From Promerops cafer (taxonomy: Eukaryota > Chordata > Aves > Passeriformes > Nectariniidae), in the NCBI GenBank assembly GCA_013398275.1, contig VZSE01011436.1, forward strand, positions 185,050 to 249,049: a stretch of 64,000 nt of DNA, in the 5' to 3' direction. Numbering within the stretch: position 1 is the stretch's first letter; every line of letters begins with the position of its first letter. Below, one piece after another: positions 61,801 through 64,000 of this stretch. Below the pieces are notes generated by a model. That model was not told where the DNA came from, made no database searches, and saw nothing but the letters and a program-made list of their open reading frames with translations. A program made the position numbers and the translations under genes.

Positions 61801-62769
61801 GCAAAATTGCAGAACCTCAGCTCCTTCTTGTTGAAAAGTGGTTCCAGGTGTGAGTGCACCAAAGGAATGAGAGCTTGTCAGGTGCCCTATGTGGGGACAG
61901 AGATGGAGCAACTTCTTGCAGCAGGTAAGGAAAATCTGGTTACTAAGTTCTTTGAGAATTTTACAATATTACCCTTTATGAAGACATGGCTCTCTGAGGA
62001 GATAAAACAGAAGTGGCATTAATCAGCCATACAAATGGTTGAAAATGAATCAGCTCTATTACAGGCAGAGGTATTACAAACATGGCAAATATTGTGTTCT
62101 TCTGCAACTTCCATAGCTCATAATCTGCTCTCATGGACAGCCTCTTTAGCTGCTCTCTTGTCCTTCCCTGCAGGAATGTCTCAGTTGCAATGCCTCAGAG
62201 TTCTCCAAACACACCATGAGATTTATTTTTTGCTCTGTTTCTGTTGCTCCCCATGTCCTTTGGCTCTCAAGTTTGACACCCTAACATGAAGGACTCAGTC
62301 CACAAAACCTCCACTCTTTGTGGCTCTCAGTGAGAGATATCAAGTGGTCACTCTAGTGGTCTTCCAATTCTCAGTCCTCTGCAGCTCTTTCCATAGACCT
62401 CCCACTAAGCAAGTTTCCTCTTTCTCTATTTATTCACCCCCAAATGCCTCCACGTAGTCTTAGATAGGTCCATCTGGGAAGCATATGTTCAGTTGTAGTG
62501 ACTTTGGACCCACATTAAAGGGCCAAGTTCTACATGACAGAAATAGTTAGAGACCAGGTCCTTAATATTCGCAGGAAGACAAATGGTAGAAAAGAAGAGT
62601 TGTCCTTTTTGCTGACAGTCAGGCATTCTCTGGCTGAATATATCCCACTGCTATCAAATAGGATTGATATGGATGAGTGAGAAGAATTGGCAGCACTGTG
62701 TCTCTCTGATGTGCACAGTACTTTCAGGATCTCTTGATCAATAGAAATTCTCCTGTCTGGTGGACAAAC
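55856..62769. other. Gene-free stretch
   Basis: No gene supported. The longest frames are plus 60918-61376 (152 codons) and plus 61621-62022 (133 codons); both have hydrophobic runs but no domain I recognise. Short A-runs lie near 58869-58880. AT-rich text at 57400-57480 and 57640-57760 resembles regulatory sequence. Confidence 0.5.
57846..57900. mobile_element. Fragment of an ancient palindromic amniote element
   Basis: GGGCCAAATTCTGCAGCC, then AAAGTCATGGGAATTTTACC, resembles the GGGCCAAATTCTGC...GTCAATGGGAGTTTTGCCT text of an old amniote interspersed repeat, recalled from memory. The right arm is not clearly preserved. Confidence 0.45.
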
Positions 62770-62799
62770 AGTGGCAAAACAAGATCAAGTCACACAGGG

Positions 62800-63340
62800 G
62801 TGTTCACCAACCTTGAAGGTTTTCTGTAAAGGGCCACCAGACTCTTCCATTCTGGCTCAATTAATAGCTATTGCTAAGGAGAGTTCTATCCATGACTCCC
62901 AGGATGACAGGCTCTTCAGACTTGGCACGTTGCTGGAACTTCCTGTGCATCATTTTCTGCTCATTTCCTCTTGTTCTGTTACTTGTCACTGTCAACAAGG
63001 GCCTGGATCCATTCTTGACATCACCCTTTGGATACGTATAGACATTGATGATGTCCCCTCTCAGTCATCTCTTCTTGAGGCTGAACAGGCCCTGCTCCCC
63101 CAGCCTTTCCTCATAAGAGAGATGCTCCAGTCCCTTATTCATCTCTATCACCCTACACTGAACCTGCTTCAGGAGTTCCATGTCTCTTGTACAGAACTTT
63201 TGCAATATAATTAAAGAAGAGGCCTTGGGTATCTTGAGTAAAGTCTCTTCTGGTAAAATTCACTTGCCTTAACATCTCCAGTACAGATGCCTACAGAGTA
63301 GTTTCCTATACCTTTCTAATCTCTTCCTGAAGAGATATAG
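62800..63340 (-). mobile_element. CR1 LINE, longer internal/3' fragment
   Basis: The plus strand reads CTCTTGTTCTGTTACTTGTC, then GATGTCCCCTCTCAGTCATC, GAGGCTGAACAGGCCCTGCT and CCTTTCCTCATAAGAGAGAT, the reverse complement of CR1. The element is minus-oriented. Recognisable homology is strongest at 62960-63200 and fades on both sides, so the ends are approximate. The 147-codon plus frame at 62771-63214 (ending in LLEAEQALLPQPFLIREMLQ) is the antisense reading of CR1, not a gene. Confidence 0.85.
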
Positions 63341-64000
63341 ACTTTGTGAAGACATGATTCATTTGGCCAACTTCATAATCTGTCTTGGAAAGATTTAAGT
63401 CATGTTCTGGAAGAGCATTTTCCCCCTTAGGTTGATATTATGGAGCCAAGAAGACCAGTTCAGGGCAAAAGTACCTGACTTTCTAAACCAGCATTCAAGA
63501 ACAGCATGGCTACATGGATTTTCTACACATCTTTTCAGGCAAGTCATTACCAGGAAGGAGTGTCTGGCTTTTCTGACCTCCAACACATCACAAAGCCTCT
63601 CTCTTCGTCTTGGCTTTCCTTAAAAATAAGGTGGAGTGAGGAAGGTGTGAGTTTTTGTGGGATGGAGGGAATTCCTTTTTTCATAGTCATCATTGAATCC
63701 ATGTAGGTGTTTTCACTAAAAAGTATGCTTTTGAAGGTCTACAGGTCTCACTTGAAGAGTTTTAGTGAGTGATGTACACACTGCAGCTGTAAAATGTATA
63801 TCTTGCTTTTGCAGCCCTTGGCAACATGGGTAGTCCTACACAGTGTGAAGGGACAAACCTCTGGCACTCTAACCTTTTTTATCAGCTGAAGGACTGGCCC
63901 TATGTATGGTTAAGAGTCAATTGTTGTGAGTTAGGGCTGTGAAATCATCTCCCAGAGAATTTTGGGAGAAGCCTCTTTCCAGTGTAAAGAACTTTCCTTA
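63341..64000. other. Gene-free right end of window
   Basis: No gene supported; frames are at most 73 codons on both strands. No repeat was recognised. Confidence 0.55.

Noticed and set aside
60918..62289. Three successive plus frames that might be exons of one gene
   Set aside because: They have no shared domain, contain scattered hydrophobic runs typical of random frames, and lack clear donor-acceptor pairing.
62771..63214. 147-codon plus-strand frame
   Set aside because: Most of it is the antisense reading of a minus-strand CR1.

Overview
This window reads as vertebrate nuclear DNA, most probably from a bird. The main evidence is several 5'-truncated CR1 LINE fragments with avian-type 3' ends (5145-5312, 24765-24851, 47875-47990, 55690-55855, 62800-63340). 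Copies of ancient palindromic amniote elements support this. There is no bacterial-style gene packing and no operon. The longest open frames are about 150-164 codons, lack recognisable domains, and in two cases are antisense readings of CR1. I support no protein-coding gene, tRNA, rRNA or CRISPR array here. A conserved exon without a start codon, or a lncRNA, could still be present and would not be visible by eye.

Layout. Bases 1 to about 960 are a CpG-rich block: a very GC-rich first 70 bases, then an AT-rich core with homeodomain-like motifs and several short perfect inverted repeats. It looks like the edge of a CpG island of a developmental gene whose body would lie off the left end. The remaining 63 kb is gene-desert-like: AT-leaning unique sequence, low transposon load, microsatellites and homopolymers, a 10-bp minisatellite (29481-29668), and a 97-base pure pyrimidine tract (43671-43767). 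Several stretches look like conserved non-coding enhancers (14503-14640, 15240-15540, 25985-26060, 37995-38400, 49990-50140), but this is judged only from texture and motif clusters.

Assembly quality. Four places carry N. Each sits in or beside a tandem repeat (995, 29611, 34083-34108) or between two nearly identical 218/220-bp copies (35522). The last is most simply a false duplication left by assembly.

Function. No genes can be said to work together. The most reasonable reading is regulatory landscape flanking a developmental regulator, with the CpG island at the left edge as the nearest promoter candidate. I found no previously undescribed protein system. The items most worth checking are the back-to-back palindromes at 147-181, the duplicated paired-GATA motif at 14534-14565, the ancient palindromic elements, and the assembly duplication.
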